Origin: Nocardioides houyundeii
GTDB lineage: Bacteria; Actinomycetota; Actinomycetes; Propionibacteriales; Nocardioidaceae
Direction: 5' to 3'
Assembly (NCBI RefSeq): GCF_002865585.1
Contig: NZ_CP025581.1
Location: forward strand, 3,286,001-3,350,000
DNA: 64,000 bases
Shown here: positions 52,335 to 61,547 of the stretch, piece by piece
Layout of the letters: each line of letters begins with the position of its first letter
Numbering within the stretch: the stretch's first letter is position 1
Position numbers and translations under genes: made by a program
The notes under the pieces: model-generated
Told to the model about the DNA's origin: nothing
The model's database searches: none
Seen by the model: only the letters and a program-made list of their open reading frames with translations

Positions 52335-53597
52335 ATGACGGTGCTGGCGAGGCAGAGCGGGACGGTGGCCCGGAGGCGGCCACCGGCCCTGTGGCGTCGC
52401 GCGCCCCTGGTCGCCGGAGCCGGCCTGGCCGCCACCACCGGGGCGGCACTGGTGATCGCGCTCCTGGTGCGCGCGGAGTCGATGTCGCTCGCCGAGGTGC
52501 TGACGATCACCACCCTGCTGGTGGGCGGCGCTTTCGGCGCCCAGCTCGTCGGCGACGTCAGCGGCGATGCCTTCGTGGTCTCGGGCGAGGTCTCCGGCGT
52601 CGCGCACGCCGCTCCGCTCACCCTGCTCCTGGTCGCGGCGCTGACCCTGGGCAGCGTTTTCCGGCGGGCCACCCGGTACCACGACCGGGGCCGAGCCGTA
52701 GCGGGCGACGCCCTGGCCACTGCCCTGCTCCTGGCGCTCGCCGTGCTGGCCATGAGCCTGGCCTTCCGCTCGGGTTCCGGGCCCTTCCTGGTGGCCACCG
52801 ACAACCTCGAGCCGCGCGACGCCGGCAACGTGGGCGGCGAGGTGGGCGTCGCGCCGGTGAGCGGGTTCCTCGCCACCTTCGCGGTGACGCTCGCGGTCCT
52901 GGCCCTCGCCTCGGTGCGCCGCGCGGACTGGCACGGGGAGCGGATGTCCCGGTGGGCCGAGCTCTGGCGTGCCCCGCTGCGGGGCGCGCTCACCCTGCTG
53001 CTGGTCCTGCCGGTCGCCGGCGTGCTGGGCGCGCTGATGCTCGCCGGCGGTCAGGAGACCTCGCTGCCGGCCGACCCGGACCCGGCCACCGGGGTGGGCC
53101 TCGGCCTTGCCGCGGTGGCCACCTGGGGGTACGCCGTGCTGGCCCTGGGCGCCTTCGCGCGGGTCGGCTACTCGGTGGACGGGACCGCCAGCGGCGGCTT
53201 CGACGAGGTGACCCCGCTGTCGTCGTACGAACGCCTGGGCCACTGGACGGCCACCGAGCCCGGTCTGTGGGGGTCGGTCGCGGTCACCTGCGCGGTGCTG
53301 CTGCTGTGCGCCGCCGTGGTGGCGCGGCACTCCCGGGGACCGGCCCGCCTGGCCGGCGACCTGGGACGGTGGCTGCTCCTGCTGGCCCTCGGCCTGCCGG
53401 TCCTGGGCCTGGCCGCCCGGCTCCGCGGCACCGGCCAGGCGCGGGGGCAGGCCTGGGGCGAGCCCGGCGCCTCGGAGTTCTCCGGGACCCTCGGCGTCTC
53501 CGTGCTGGAGTCGGCGGGCCTGCTGCTGGTCGTCGCGGCGGCCGCCGCGCTGGTGGTCGCCGCCCTCGCCCGGCGCCGCGCGCGCCCGCCCGGATAG
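52335..53597 (+). CDS. Multi-pass membrane protein, unknown function
   Basis: 420 residues, Ala/Leu/Val-rich, with about nine predicted membrane helices (for example APLVAGAGLAATTGAALVIALLV, ALATALLLALAVLAMSLAF, ALTLLLVLPVAGVLGALML). A loop near residue 280 (VDGTASGGFDEVTPLSSYERLGHW) is extracytoplasmic or cytosolic and well conserved in character. I do not recognise a family. It is divergent from the MBL-fold gene across the palindromic operator. Confidence 0.75.
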   Translation: MTVLARQSGTVARRRPPALWRRAPLVAGAGLAATTGAALVIALLVRAESMSLAEVLTITTLLVGGAFGAQLVGDVSGDAFVVSGEVSGVAHAAPLTLLLVAALTLGSVFRRATRYHDRGRAVAGDALATALLLALAVLAMSLAFRSGSGPFLVATDNLEPRDAGNVGGEVGVAPVSGFLATFAVTLAVLALASVRRADWHGERMSRWAELWRAPLRGALTLLLVLPVAGVLGALMLAGGQETSLPADPDPATGVGLGLAAVATWGYAVLALGAFARVGYSVDGTASGGFDEVTPLSSYERLGHWTATEPGLWGSVAVTCAVLLLCAAVVARHSRGPARLAGDLGRWLLLLALGLPVLGLAARLRGTGQARGQAWGEPGASEFSGTLGVSVLESAGLLLVVAAAAALVVAALARRRARPPG

Positions 53598-53620
53598 CTA
53601 CCGGTCAGTCAGTCTTGTCC

Positions 53621-53636
53621 GCCGCGGATCCGCGGC
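53621..53636. terminator. 16-bp perfect palindrome after the membrane-protein gene
   Basis: GCCGCGGATCCGCGGC lies 24 bases after the stop at 53597 and 23 bases before the next start. As RNA it gives a 6-bp stem with a 4-base loop (GATC). It may terminate the membrane-protein transcript or be an operator for the next gene. Confidence 0.4.
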
Positions 53637-53658
53637 TCACACTTGAACCCTCGGACGG

Positions 53659-54180
53659 ATGAGGGCCATGGAAAGACTGCTTGCCGAACTCTCAGCATCG
53701 CGCCGGGCCCTGACACACAGGCTCGGTGAGGCGATGGTGGCGGAGCCTGATCGGGAGACCGGGTCGCACCCGAGCATCGACGCCTTCTTCTCCGCGATCA
53801 GCCGGCACGCCGCCGCCGTCATCGTGGTGCTGCTCCCGGCGGCACGCGTCCGGCTCCCCGACGGCCGGGCCCGGGCGCGGGCGTTCGTCCAGGAGACCCG
53901 CCGGATGGACCTGGCTCTGGGTCAGGTGCAGTCAAAGCTGGGAGGCCTGGCCCCGGCATCGCGCCGGAGCTGGGACTCCATCTGGGCCGACGTACGCCGG
54001 GAGCTCTACACGCTGTGTCGCCTGGAGCGCCGGATGGCCCGCGACATGGCCGACGTCTCCCGCGAGGACGACCCGGACTGGCGGGAGCTGATCCGGGAGG
54101 CGGAGTCCCAGGTGCCGACGAACCGCCGCCCGCGGCCGCCCCGGCAGCGCCTCGACCGCGTGCTGTGGCGGCCGAGCTAG
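53659..54180 (+). CDS. Helical cytoplasmic protein, unknown function
   Basis: 173 residues from the ATG at 53659 (a second ATG at 53668 follows GAGG closely). Mostly amphipathic helices with many Arg/Glu and a His-containing SHPSIDAFFSAISRHAAAV segment; the last 20 residues are Arg/Pro-rich and basic. No membrane helix or known motif. It shares its TAG with the CTAG overlap of the convergent GH65 gene. Confidence 0.7.
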   Translation: MRAMERLLAELSASRRALTHRLGEAMVAEPDRETGSHPSIDAFFSAISRHAAAVIVVLLPAARVRLPDGRARARAFVQETRRMDLALGQVQSKLGGLAPASRRSWDSIWADVRRELYTLCRLERRMARDMADVSREDDPDWRELIREAESQVPTNRRPRPPRQRLDRVLWRPS

Positions 54181-56723
54181 CCGCGGTCGGGCTCCATCGC
54201 CCAGTTGATCTCCGAGTACGGGTCGTGGCGCTCGTTGATCTGGACCGGATCGGGCACTCCGGCGGTGATCCGGGTGCCGTCGGCACGGATCCCTCCGCTG
54301 TGCGGCTTGTCCCCGAGCAGGCCGTCGAAGCGCGGACCCTGGTCGGGCAGCGGGATCTTCAGGGTCCGGTCCGAGGTCAGCGTGTACTGCACGCCCCGGA
54401 CGGTCAGCGTCACCGGACCGTCGCCCTTGACGAGCCGCAGCGAGAGAGCGTCCTGGACAACCTCGACCCCTAGCCTCGACCCCTGCCAGGCGAGCGAGAA
54501 GGCGATCGAGTCCCAGGTGCTGGGCAGCCGCGGGTCGAAGGAGAGCTGGCCGCCGTGGTCCCGCATCCCGGCGAAGCCGAAGACCAGCGCCTCCCACACC
54601 CCGCCCGAGGACGCCACGTGCATCCCGTCGACGGTGTTGTGGTGCAGGTCCCCCAGGTCGGTGTACAGGGCGCGCTGGAAGTAGTCCATCGCGACGTCGT
54701 GGTAGCCGACCTCGGCCGCCATGATCGACTGCACGACTGCCGAGAGGGTCGAGTCACCGGTGGTGATCGGATCGTAGTACTCGAAATCGGCCTTCTTCTC
54801 CTCCGGCGTGAACCGGTTGCCGTGCAGGAACATCGCCAGCACCACGTCGGCCTGCTTGAGCACCTGGAACCGGTAGATCACCAGCGGGTGGTAGTGCAGC
54901 ATCAGGGGCCGCAGGTCCGCGGGCGTGCGCGAGAGGTCCCAGACCTCACGGTCGAGGAAGAAGTCGTCCTGGGGATGGATCCCCAGCCCCTCGTCGAAGG
55001 GCACGGTCATGCCGTCGGCGCAGCGCTGCCACTCCTCGACCTCCTCCTTGCGGAGCCCGAGGCGCCCGACCAGCTTGTCGTGCGCGACCGGGTCGACCTC
55101 GAGCAGCCGGCTGGTGGTGCGAGCCGCGGCTTCCAGGTTGAACCGGGCCATCAGGTTGGTGAAGAGGTTGTTGTTGACCACCGTCGTGTACTCGTCGGGA
55201 CCGGTGACGCCGTGGATGTGGAACGTCGGGGCCCCGCCGTTGGTGCGCCAGAAGCCGAGGTCGCTCCACATCCGGGCGGTCTCCACCAGCAGGTCGACGC
55301 CGTCGAGGCGGAGGAAGTCGTGGTCCCCGCTCCCGGTGACGTACTGCATCAGCGCGTAGACGATGTCGCCGTTGATGTGCATCTGGGCGCTGCCGGCGGC
55401 GTAGTAGGCCGAGGCCTCCTCGCCGTTGATGGTGCGCCACGGGAAGAGTGCGCCGCTCTGGGCCATCTCCTGGGCACGGATGCGCGCGGCCGGCAGCATC
55501 CGGCGACGGAAGTGCAGGGCGTTGCGGGCCAGCTGGGGCTGGGTGTAGGTCAGGAACGGCATCACGTAGATCTCGGTGTCCCAGAAGTAGTGACCCTCGT
55601 AGCCCGAGCCCGTCACCCCCTTGGCGGCGATGCCCAGGCCGTCCGCGCGGGCGCTGGCCTGCGCCAGGGTGAAGAGGTTGAAGCGCACCGCCTGCTGGAC
55701 CTCGGCGCTGGCACCGACCTCGACGTCGGCGGCCTCCCAGAACCCGTCGTACCACTCGCGCTGCTTGTCGCGGTAGTGCTGGAGCGAGTGGCGGGCCACC
55801 CGGTCCAGGGTCCGGTCACAACGGTCCCTCAGCTCGCGCGGGCGGACCCCGCGCGAGGTGTGGTAGGTGACGACCTTCTCCAGCCGGACCGGGGTGCCCT
55901 CGGTGGCCTCCACCCGGAACACCGCCTTGGCCAGGTCGTCGCTGCTGCGCATCACCACCTCGTGCCCGTCGGTGGTCTCGAAGCGGTGCTGGACCGCGAC
56001 GCCGAGGGTCATCCCGGAGTGCGCGCACTGGTAGCCCAGCGAGAGCCGGTCGTCGCTCGCGTCGTGGTACCTGGGCAGCAGCACCCGACCCTCGAAGTCG
56101 GAGGCCTTGCGCGGGTCGGCCGGGCCCGAGCCGCCGCCCTCGCGGCGGTAGCCGTCCTGCCCGTCCTGGCGGTTGAGCAGCTGGGAGGAGATCACCAGCG
56201 GGGCGTCCCCGGTCAGCATCGTCACCTCCAAGGTCATGCAGGCCAGGTGCCGCTCGACCATGGAGACCATCCGCGTGGACTCGACCTTGACCCGCTTGCC
56301 CGCCGGCGTGCGCCAGATGAGGCTGCGGCACAGCATCCCGGAGCGGAAGTCCAGGCGTCGCTCGTAGTGCTCGAGCTCCGAGGTGCCCAGCATCAGCGGC
56401 TCGTCGTCGACGTAGATCTTGATCAGCTTGGCGTCCGGCACGTTCACGATGGTCTGTCCGGTGCGGGCGAACCCGAAGGCCGCCTCGGCGTGCTGGATCG
56501 GCCAGGTCTCGTGGAAGCCGTTGATGAAGGTGCCGTGCTCGACGGCCTCGCGCCCCTCCTCGGGGTTGCCGCGCATGCCGAGGTAGCCGTTGCCGACGCT
56601 GAACAGCGTCTCGCAGGCGCCCAGGTCGCCGCCCGAGTACGACGTCTCCACCAGCTGCCACGGGTCCGCCGGGAACCGGCGCCGGTCCATGGGGTCGGAG
56701 AACCCCGCGGTCGGGTGGCTCAC
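54177..56723 (-). CDS. Glycoside hydrolase family 65 disaccharide phosphorylase
   Basis: 848 residues. An N-terminal beta-sandwich (about 20-290), helical linker, (alpha/alpha)6 catalytic barrel and small C-terminal sheet are recognisable. The general-acid Glu is in HIHGVTGPDEYTTVV and the phosphate region in KQADVVLAMFLHG. The class splits trehalose, maltose or kojibiose with phosphate to beta-glucose 1-phosphate; the exact sugar is not decided. The GTG start overlaps the stop of the beta-phosphoglucomutase-like gene, whose product would use the released beta-glucose 1-phosphate. Confidence 0.94.
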   Translation of the reverse strand: MSHPTAGFSDPMDRRRFPADPWQLVETSYSGGDLGACETLFSVGNGYLGMRGNPEEGREAVEHGTFINGFHETWPIQHAEAAFGFARTGQTIVNVPDAKLIKIYVDDEPLMLGTSELEHYERRLDFRSGMLCRSLIWRTPAGKRVKVESTRMVSMVERHLACMTLEVTMLTGDAPLVISSQLLNRQDGQDGYRREGGGSGPADPRKASDFEGRVLLPRYHDASDDRLSLGYQCAHSGMTLGVAVQHRFETTDGHEVVMRSSDDLAKAVFRVEATEGTPVRLEKVVTYHTSRGVRPRELRDRCDRTLDRVARHSLQHYRDKQREWYDGFWEAADVEVGASAEVQQAVRFNLFTLAQASARADGLGIAAKGVTGSGYEGHYFWDTEIYVMPFLTYTQPQLARNALHFRRRMLPAARIRAQEMAQSGALFPWRTINGEEASAYYAAGSAQMHINGDIVYALMQYVTGSGDHDFLRLDGVDLLVETARMWSDLGFWRTNGGAPTFHIHGVTGPDEYTTVVNNNLFTNLMARFNLEAAARTTSRLLEVDPVAHDKLVGRLGLRKEEVEEWQRCADGMTVPFDEGLGIHPQDDFFLDREVWDLSRTPADLRPLMLHYHPLVIYRFQVLKQADVVLAMFLHGNRFTPEEKKADFEYYDPITTGDSTLSAVVQSIMAAEVGYHDVAMDYFQRALYTDLGDLHHNTVDGMHVASSGGVWEALVFGFAGMRDHGGQLSFDPRLPSTWDSIAFSLAWQGSRLGVEVVQDALSLRLVKGDGPVTLTVRGVQYTLTSDRTLKIPLPDQGPRFDGLLGDKPHSGGIRADGTRITAGVPDPVQINERHDPYSEINWAMEPDRG

Positions 56724-57487
56724 CGGTCCTGCCCTCCGTCCTCGACGAGCGCGGCCAGGTCGCTGACGACGAGGTCGGCACCGGCGTCGGTGAGCACCTG
56801 CTCGCCGGCCCCGCGGTCCACGCCGATCACCAGGGCGAAGCCGCCTGCGGCACCCGCACGGACCCCGGAGACGGCGTCCTCGAGCACCACGGACCGGTCC
56901 ACCGCGGCACCGAGCTCGTGGGCGGCGTGCACGAACGTGTCCGGGGCGGGCTTGCCCGGGAGGCCCAGCTCCTCGGCCACCGCGCCGGAGACGACCGTCC
57001 GGAAGCGCTCCGACAGGCCGGCGGCCTCCAGCACCGCGGGGGCGTTCTGCGAGGAGGAGACCACCGCGAGCGGCAGCCCCAGGTCACGCAGGTGGTCCAG
57101 CAGCAGCACGGAGCCGGCGTAGGCCTTGACGCCGTCGCGCTCCAGCACGGCGTTGAAGGCGTCGTTCTTGCGGTTGCCCAGGCCCTTGACCGTCAGCGCG
57201 TCCGGGGCGTCGTCGGCAGAGCCCTCGGGGAGCTCGATGCCGCGGGAGGCGAGGAAGTCGCGCACCCCGTCGTACCGGGGCTTGCCGTCGACGTGGTCGA
57301 AGTAGTCCTGATCGGTGTACGGCGACCGGTCGCCGCCGCCGGGGGCGTCGGGATCGGCGAGGAAGCCGTTGAACATCTCCGACCACGCTCGCATGTGCAC
57401 CTCAGCCGTCGGGGTGACCACCCCGTCGAGGTCGAAGAGCACTGCGTCGAAGTCGGTCCAGGTCACGAGTGGCAGAGGGCTGGGCAC
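56720..57487 (-). CDS. Beta-phosphoglucomutase-like HAD hydrolase
   Basis: 255 residues. HAD motif I is LFDLDGVVTPTAE with the nucleophilic Asp, motif II is VVSSSQNA, the Lys is in GLPGKPAPDTF, and motif IV is VLEDAVSGVRA. An inserted helical cap (about 20-110) carries DHVDGKPRYDGVRDFL, typical for beta-phosphoglucomutases. It converts beta-glucose 1-phosphate to glucose 6-phosphate and is coupled to the GH65 gene by a GTGA overlap. The pair parallels Rv3400-Rv3401 in mycobacteria. Confidence 0.93.
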   Translation of the reverse strand: MPSPLPLVTWTDFDAVLFDLDGVVTPTAEVHMRAWSEMFNGFLADPDAPGGGDRSPYTDQDYFDHVDGKPRYDGVRDFLASRGIELPEGSADDAPDALTVKGLGNRKNDAFNAVLERDGVKAYAGSVLLLDHLRDLGLPLAVVSSSQNAPAVLEAAGLSERFRTVVSGAVAEELGLPGKPAPDTFVHAAHELGAAVDRSVVLEDAVSGVRAGAAGGFALVIGVDRGAGEQVLTDAGADLVVSDLAALVEDGGQDR

Positions 57488-57521
57488 TCAGCCAGCGTAC
57501 GCGGCGCAGGCCCCGAAGGGC

Positions 57522-59438
57522 TCAGCTAGTGAGGAACGCCTCCAGCAGCGGTCCGGCGGTCCCCGAGCCCGACTCGCCGCGCTCCACGAACACGGCGACG
57601 GCGAGGTCGTCGCGGAAGGCGACCATCCAGGTGTGGGTGGGCAGCTCCTGGTCCGGTCCCGGCGTGCCCCACTCGGCGGTCCCGGTCTTGGCACCCACGT
57701 CCCCGGGCAGGTCGGAGAGGAACGAGCCGGACCCCTCGCTGACCACCGCGCGCATCAGGGTGCGCAGCTGCTCCACCTCGCCGCCGGCCAGCTCGCGGGC
57801 CGGGGCGCCGCCGGTGACCTGGTGCTCGGGGACCAGCACGGGGGTCACCGTGCGACCGGCCACCACCGAGGCCACCGCGGAGGCCATGCCCAGCGGGCTG
57901 GCCAGCACCCTGCCCTGGCCGATCTGGGACGCGGCCTGCTCGGTCTCGCCCTCGGGCGCCGGCACCTGTCCGAAGTACGCCGGGTAGCCGACGTCGCGGT
58001 CGAAGCCCAGGCCCAGCGAGCCGGCGGCGTCGGCGAGCGCCCCTTCGTCCAGGCGCGTCCCGGCGTCGATGAACGCGGTGTTGCAGCTCTGGGCGAACGC
58101 GGTCCGCAGGCTCACCGGACCGAGCTGGGACGCCGGGTAGTCGTCGTAGTTCTTGAAGGTGCGCCCGTCGACCACGGTGGTGGCCGGGCACGGCACCACG
58201 TCGGTGAGCCGGGTGCCGGCGCGCAGCAGCGCCAGCGCGGTCGCCAGCTTGAACGTGGAGCCGGGCGCGTACTGCCCGGCGGTGGCCACGTTGAGGCCAT
58301 CGGTGCCGGGACCGGTGGCCGCGGCCAGCACGTGGCCGTCGGAGGGGCGCACCGCCACCAGGGCGGAGGCGGTGCCGGAGACCGACGCCAGGACCTCCTC
58401 GGCTCGCATCTGCTGGGCCGGGTCGAGGGTCAGCGCCAGGTCGCGCCCGGGGGTGCCGCCGACGGTGACCAGGCTGCGGGACTCCCCCTCCTGGCCGGTC
58501 GCCACGACGGTGGTGCTGCGGGCTCCGGCCAGCTGGTCGTCGTACCGCGCCTGGAGGCCGGAGAGCCCGGTGGTGTCACCTTCGGCCAGCCGCCCCTGCG
58601 ACTCCTCGATCAGCTCCGCCGTCGCGGGACCGACCCGGCCCAGCAGCTCCAGCGCGAAGTCGCGGGTGGGCGCCAGCGGCAGCTCGGCGTCGATCGCCAC
58701 CGCGCCGGGTACGTCGGCGAACGCCGGGGGCACGTCGACGGCCTCCTCGGCCCGCAGCACCACCGCCTCCACGAACGCCTTCGGCCCGTAGGCCTTCACC
58801 CGGTCGACGAACGGCTTGCGGTCCACGCCTAGGAGCACCGCCACCCGGCGGGCGCTGACCACCGCCTGACGGGGGGCGAGCTGCGCCTTGTCGAGGCCGT
58901 AGCGCACCACGGGCCGGTCGGCGACGATCGGCTCACCGCCCGCACCCAGGACCCGCCCCCGGGCACCGCGGCCGTTGCTCAGCGACACCGTGTCACCCGG
59001 GACCAGGTCCGGGTGGACCACGGCCGGCTCCCAGGACAGCGCCCACTCGTCGTCCTGGTGGACCAGCGTGGCCGACGAGGAGTACTCCCAGGTGCCGCCG
59101 GGCAGCTCCCAGGTCCAGTCCAGCAGGGCACTGGCCCGGTCCTCACCGGCCCCCTCGCCCTCGCCCTCGGGCACCTCGGTCACCTGCGCCAGGGACACCG
59201 CCACCGGGGCGTCGGCGAAGGGCTCGAGGAGGGCGGCGAGCTCGTCGGCCGCCTCGGGGCTCGACCCGGGCGCCAGTGGCACTTCGGCGAGGGTCTTCTC
59301 GGACAGGCTGGCGGCCACCTCGGCGGCCAGCGTGTCGGGACCTGCCTCGTCCCCCTGCCCGCTGCAGCCCGTCAGGGCGAGCAGCGCACCGCTGAGCACG
59401 GCGAGCAGGGGGCGCAGTCGTTGCCGGGGGTGTCGCAT
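57522..59438 (-). CDS. Lipoprotein-type class B penicillin-binding protein
   Basis: 638 residues. The signal ends in the lipobox LTGC. An NTF2-like MecA_N domain (about 35-155) is followed by a PBP dimerisation domain and the transpeptidase domain with SxxK in APGSTFKLATAL, SxN in QSCNTAF and KTG in AKTGTAEW. The architecture is that of PBP2a-like enzymes of low beta-lactam affinity. It acts outside the membrane on peptidoglycan cross-linking. Confidence 0.93.
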   Translation of the reverse strand: MRHPRQRLRPLLAVLSGALLALTGCSGQGDEAGPDTLAAEVAASLSEKTLAEVPLAPGSSPEAADELAALLEPFADAPVAVSLAQVTEVPEGEGEGAGEDRASALLDWTWELPGGTWEYSSSATLVHQDDEWALSWEPAVVHPDLVPGDTVSLSNGRGARGRVLGAGGEPIVADRPVVRYGLDKAQLAPRQAVVSARRVAVLLGVDRKPFVDRVKAYGPKAFVEAVVLRAEEAVDVPPAFADVPGAVAIDAELPLAPTRDFALELLGRVGPATAELIEESQGRLAEGDTTGLSGLQARYDDQLAGARSTTVVATGQEGESRSLVTVGGTPGRDLALTLDPAQQMRAEEVLASVSGTASALVAVRPSDGHVLAAATGPGTDGLNVATAGQYAPGSTFKLATALALLRAGTRLTDVVPCPATTVVDGRTFKNYDDYPASQLGPVSLRTAFAQSCNTAFIDAGTRLDEGALADAAGSLGLGFDRDVGYPAYFGQVPAPEGETEQAASQIGQGRVLASPLGMASAVASVVAGRTVTPVLVPEHQVTGGAPARELAGGEVEQLRTLMRAVVSEGSGSFLSDLPGDVGAKTGTAEWGTPGPDQELPTHTWMVAFRDDLAVAVFVERGESGSGTAGPLLEAFLTS

Positions 59439-59475
59439 GACAGGTGATCCTCCCCTGTCGTCCCCAGCCTCGGGC

Positions 59476-60489
59476 TCAGGCCTCGGTAGCGTGGACCACG
59501 TCGCGCTCCTCGGCGAAGTGGCAGGCGCTGGGGTGGGGGTGCCCCGGACGCGGGATCAGCAGCGGCACCTCTTCGGCGCAGATGTCCTGCGCCTTCCAGC
59601 ACCGGGTGCGGAACCGGCAGCCCGACGGCGGGTCGGCGGGCGAGGGCACGTCCCCCTCCAGCACGATCTCGTCGCGCATGCCGCGCAACGTGGGGTCAGG
59701 CACGGGCACGGCCGAGAGCAGCGCCTGGGTGTAGGGGTGGGTGGGGTGGTCGTAGATCTCGGAGTCGGTGCCGACCTCCATCACCTTGCCCAGGTACATC
59801 ACGCCCACCCGGTCGGCGATGTGACGCACCACCGAGAGGTCGTGGGCGATGAAGATGTAGGACAGGTCGAACTCGCCCTGGAGCCGCTCGAGCAGGTTCA
59901 TCACCTGCGCCTGCACCGAGACGTCGAGCGCGCTCACGGGCTCGTCGCAGACGATGATGGCGGGCCGCAGCGCCAGCGCCCGGGCGATGCCGATCCGCTG
60001 CCGCTGACCGCCGGAGAACTGGTGGGGGTAGCGGTTGATGTGGTCGGGGTTGAGGCCGACCAGGTCGACGAGCTCGCGGACCTTCGCGCGCCGATCGCCC
60101 TTGGGCGCGACGTCGGTGTGGATCTCGAAGGGCTCGCCGATGATGTCGCCGACGGTCATCCGGGGGTTCAGGGACGTGTAGGGGTCCTGCATCACCATCT
60201 GGATGTCGCGACGCGCCTTGCGCACCTGCTCCTGGGAGAGGGTCGACAGGTCCGTGCCGTTGACCACGATGGAGCCCGAGGTGGGCGTCTCCAGGCCGGT
60301 GAGCAGCTTGGCCAGGGTCGACTTGCCGCAGCCGGACTCGCCGACGATGCCGAGGGTCTCGCCGCGGCGGAGCTCGATGTTGACTCCGTCGACGGCCTGC
60401 ACGGCCCCGACCTGCCGCTTGAACATGATCCCCTGGGTCAGCGGGAAGTGCTTGACCAGGTCGTGGGTCTCGAGGACGATTTCACTCAC
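59476..60489 (-). CDS. oppF: Oligopeptide/dipeptide ABC transporter ATP-binding protein (OppF type)
   Basis: 337 residues. Walker [11 protein letters not shown]-loop MVMQDPYTSLNP, signature FSGGQRQRIGIARAL, Walker B IIVCDEP, H-loop AHD. The C-terminal oligo_HPY region has the cysteine cluster (GCRFRTRCWKAQDIC and later HPSACHF) that binds an iron-sulfur cluster in this family. The GTG at 60489 overlaps the oppD end by 8 bases. Confidence 0.94.
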   Translation of the reverse strand: MSEIVLETHDLVKHFPLTQGIMFKRQVGAVQAVDGVNIELRRGETLGIVGESGCGKSTLAKLLTGLETPTSGSIVVNGTDLSTLSQEQVRKARRDIQMVMQDPYTSLNPRMTVGDIIGEPFEIHTDVAPKGDRRAKVRELVDLVGLNPDHINRYPHQFSGGQRQRIGIARALALRPAIIVCDEPVSALDVSVQAQVMNLLERLQGEFDLSYIFIAHDLSVVRHIADRVGVMYLGKVMEVGTDSEIYDHPTHPYTQALLSAVPVPDPTLRGMRDEIVLEGDVPSPADPPSGCRFRTRCWKAQDICAEEVPLLIPRPGHPHPSACHFAEERDVVHATEA

Positions 60490-61540
60490 CTTCGCGGACC
60501 TCCTTCCAGAAGTGGCAGGCACTCGTGTGCTGCGCGGCGACGGCGTACTCCGGCGGCGGCGGGTCCTGACGGCAGACGTCGCGGGCATAGCGGCAGCGGG
60601 GGTTGAACGGGCACCCCTGCGGGATGTCCGTCAGCGCCGGGGGCAGGCCCCCGATGACCGCCAGGTCCTGGCCCTTGCGGTCCAGGCGCGGGATCGACTC
60701 CAGCAGGGCCTTGGTGTAGGGGTGCGAGGGCCGGGCGTAGATGTCGAGGACCGGAGCCCGCTCCACGACACGGCCGGCGTACATCACCGAGATCCGGTCC
60801 GCCACGTCCGCGACCACGCCCATGTCATGGGTGATCAGCACCAGCGACATCTTGCGCTCCTCGCGGAGCTCGGCCAGCAGCTTCATGATCTGGGCCTGCA
60901 CGGTGACGTCCAGGGCCGTGGTCGGCTCGTCGGCGATCAGCACGTCGGGGTCCAGCGCCAGGGCCATCGCGATCATCACGCGCTGACGCATGCCGCCGGA
61001 GAACTGGTGCGGGAAGTCCGAGACCCGCTGCTTGGCTGCAGGGATCTTGACCAGGTCCAGCATCTCGATGGCGCGGGCCTTGGCGTCCTTGCGCGACATC
61101 CCCCGGTGGACCCGGAAGAGCTCGCCGAGCTGGTAGCCCACGGTGAACACCGGGTTCAGCGCGGAGAGCGCGTCCTGGAAGATCATCGCGATGTTGTTGG
61201 CCCGGTACTGACGGCGCTCCGCCTCGGGCAGGGCCAGCAGGTCGGTGCCGCGGTAGAGGATCTGGCCGCCGGTGATGGCCGCCGGAGGCGACTCCAGGAT
61301 GCCCATGACGGCCTGGGCCGTCACGCTCTTGCCGCAGCCGGACTCGCCCAGGATCGCCAGGGTCTCGCCCTGGTCGACCCGGAAGCTCACGCCGTTGACG
61401 GCGTTCGCGACACCGGCCCGGGTGCGGAACTCCACGTGCAGGTCCTTGACCTCCAGCGGTGCCGCTGTCTGGTCGAGCGCCTGCCCGCCTGGGGAGATCG
61501 AGCCGTCGGCGCTCAGCACCTCTTTGTTGTGATCAGTCAT
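60482..61540 (-). CDS. oppD: Oligopeptide/dipeptide ABC transporter ATP-binding protein (OppD type)
   Basis: 352 residues. Walker [11 protein letters not shown]-loop [12 protein letters not shown], signature [15 protein letters not shown], Walker B VLIADEP, H-loop THD. The C-terminal cysteine cluster ([23 protein letters not shown]) is present. With OppF it forms the heterodimeric ATPase of the importer. It starts 7 bases after oppC. Confidence 0.95.
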   Translation of the reverse strand: MTDHNKEVLSADGSISPGGQALDQTAAPLEVKDLHVEFRTRAGVANAVNGVSFRVDQGETLAILGESGCGKSVTAQAVMGILESPPAAITGGQILYRGTDLLALPEAERRQYRANNIAMIFQDALSALNPVFTVGYQLGELFRVHRGMSRKDAKARAIEMLDLVKIPAAKQRVSDFPHQFSGGMRQRVMIAMALALDPDVLIADEPTTALDVTVQAQIMKLLAELREERKMSLVLITHDMGVVADVADRISVMYAGRVVERAPVLDIYARPSHPYTKALLESIPRLDRKGQDLAVIGGLPPALTDIPQGCPFNPRCRYARDVCRQDPPPPEYAVAAQHTSACHFWKEVREGE

Positions 61541-61547
61541 CGGTCCC

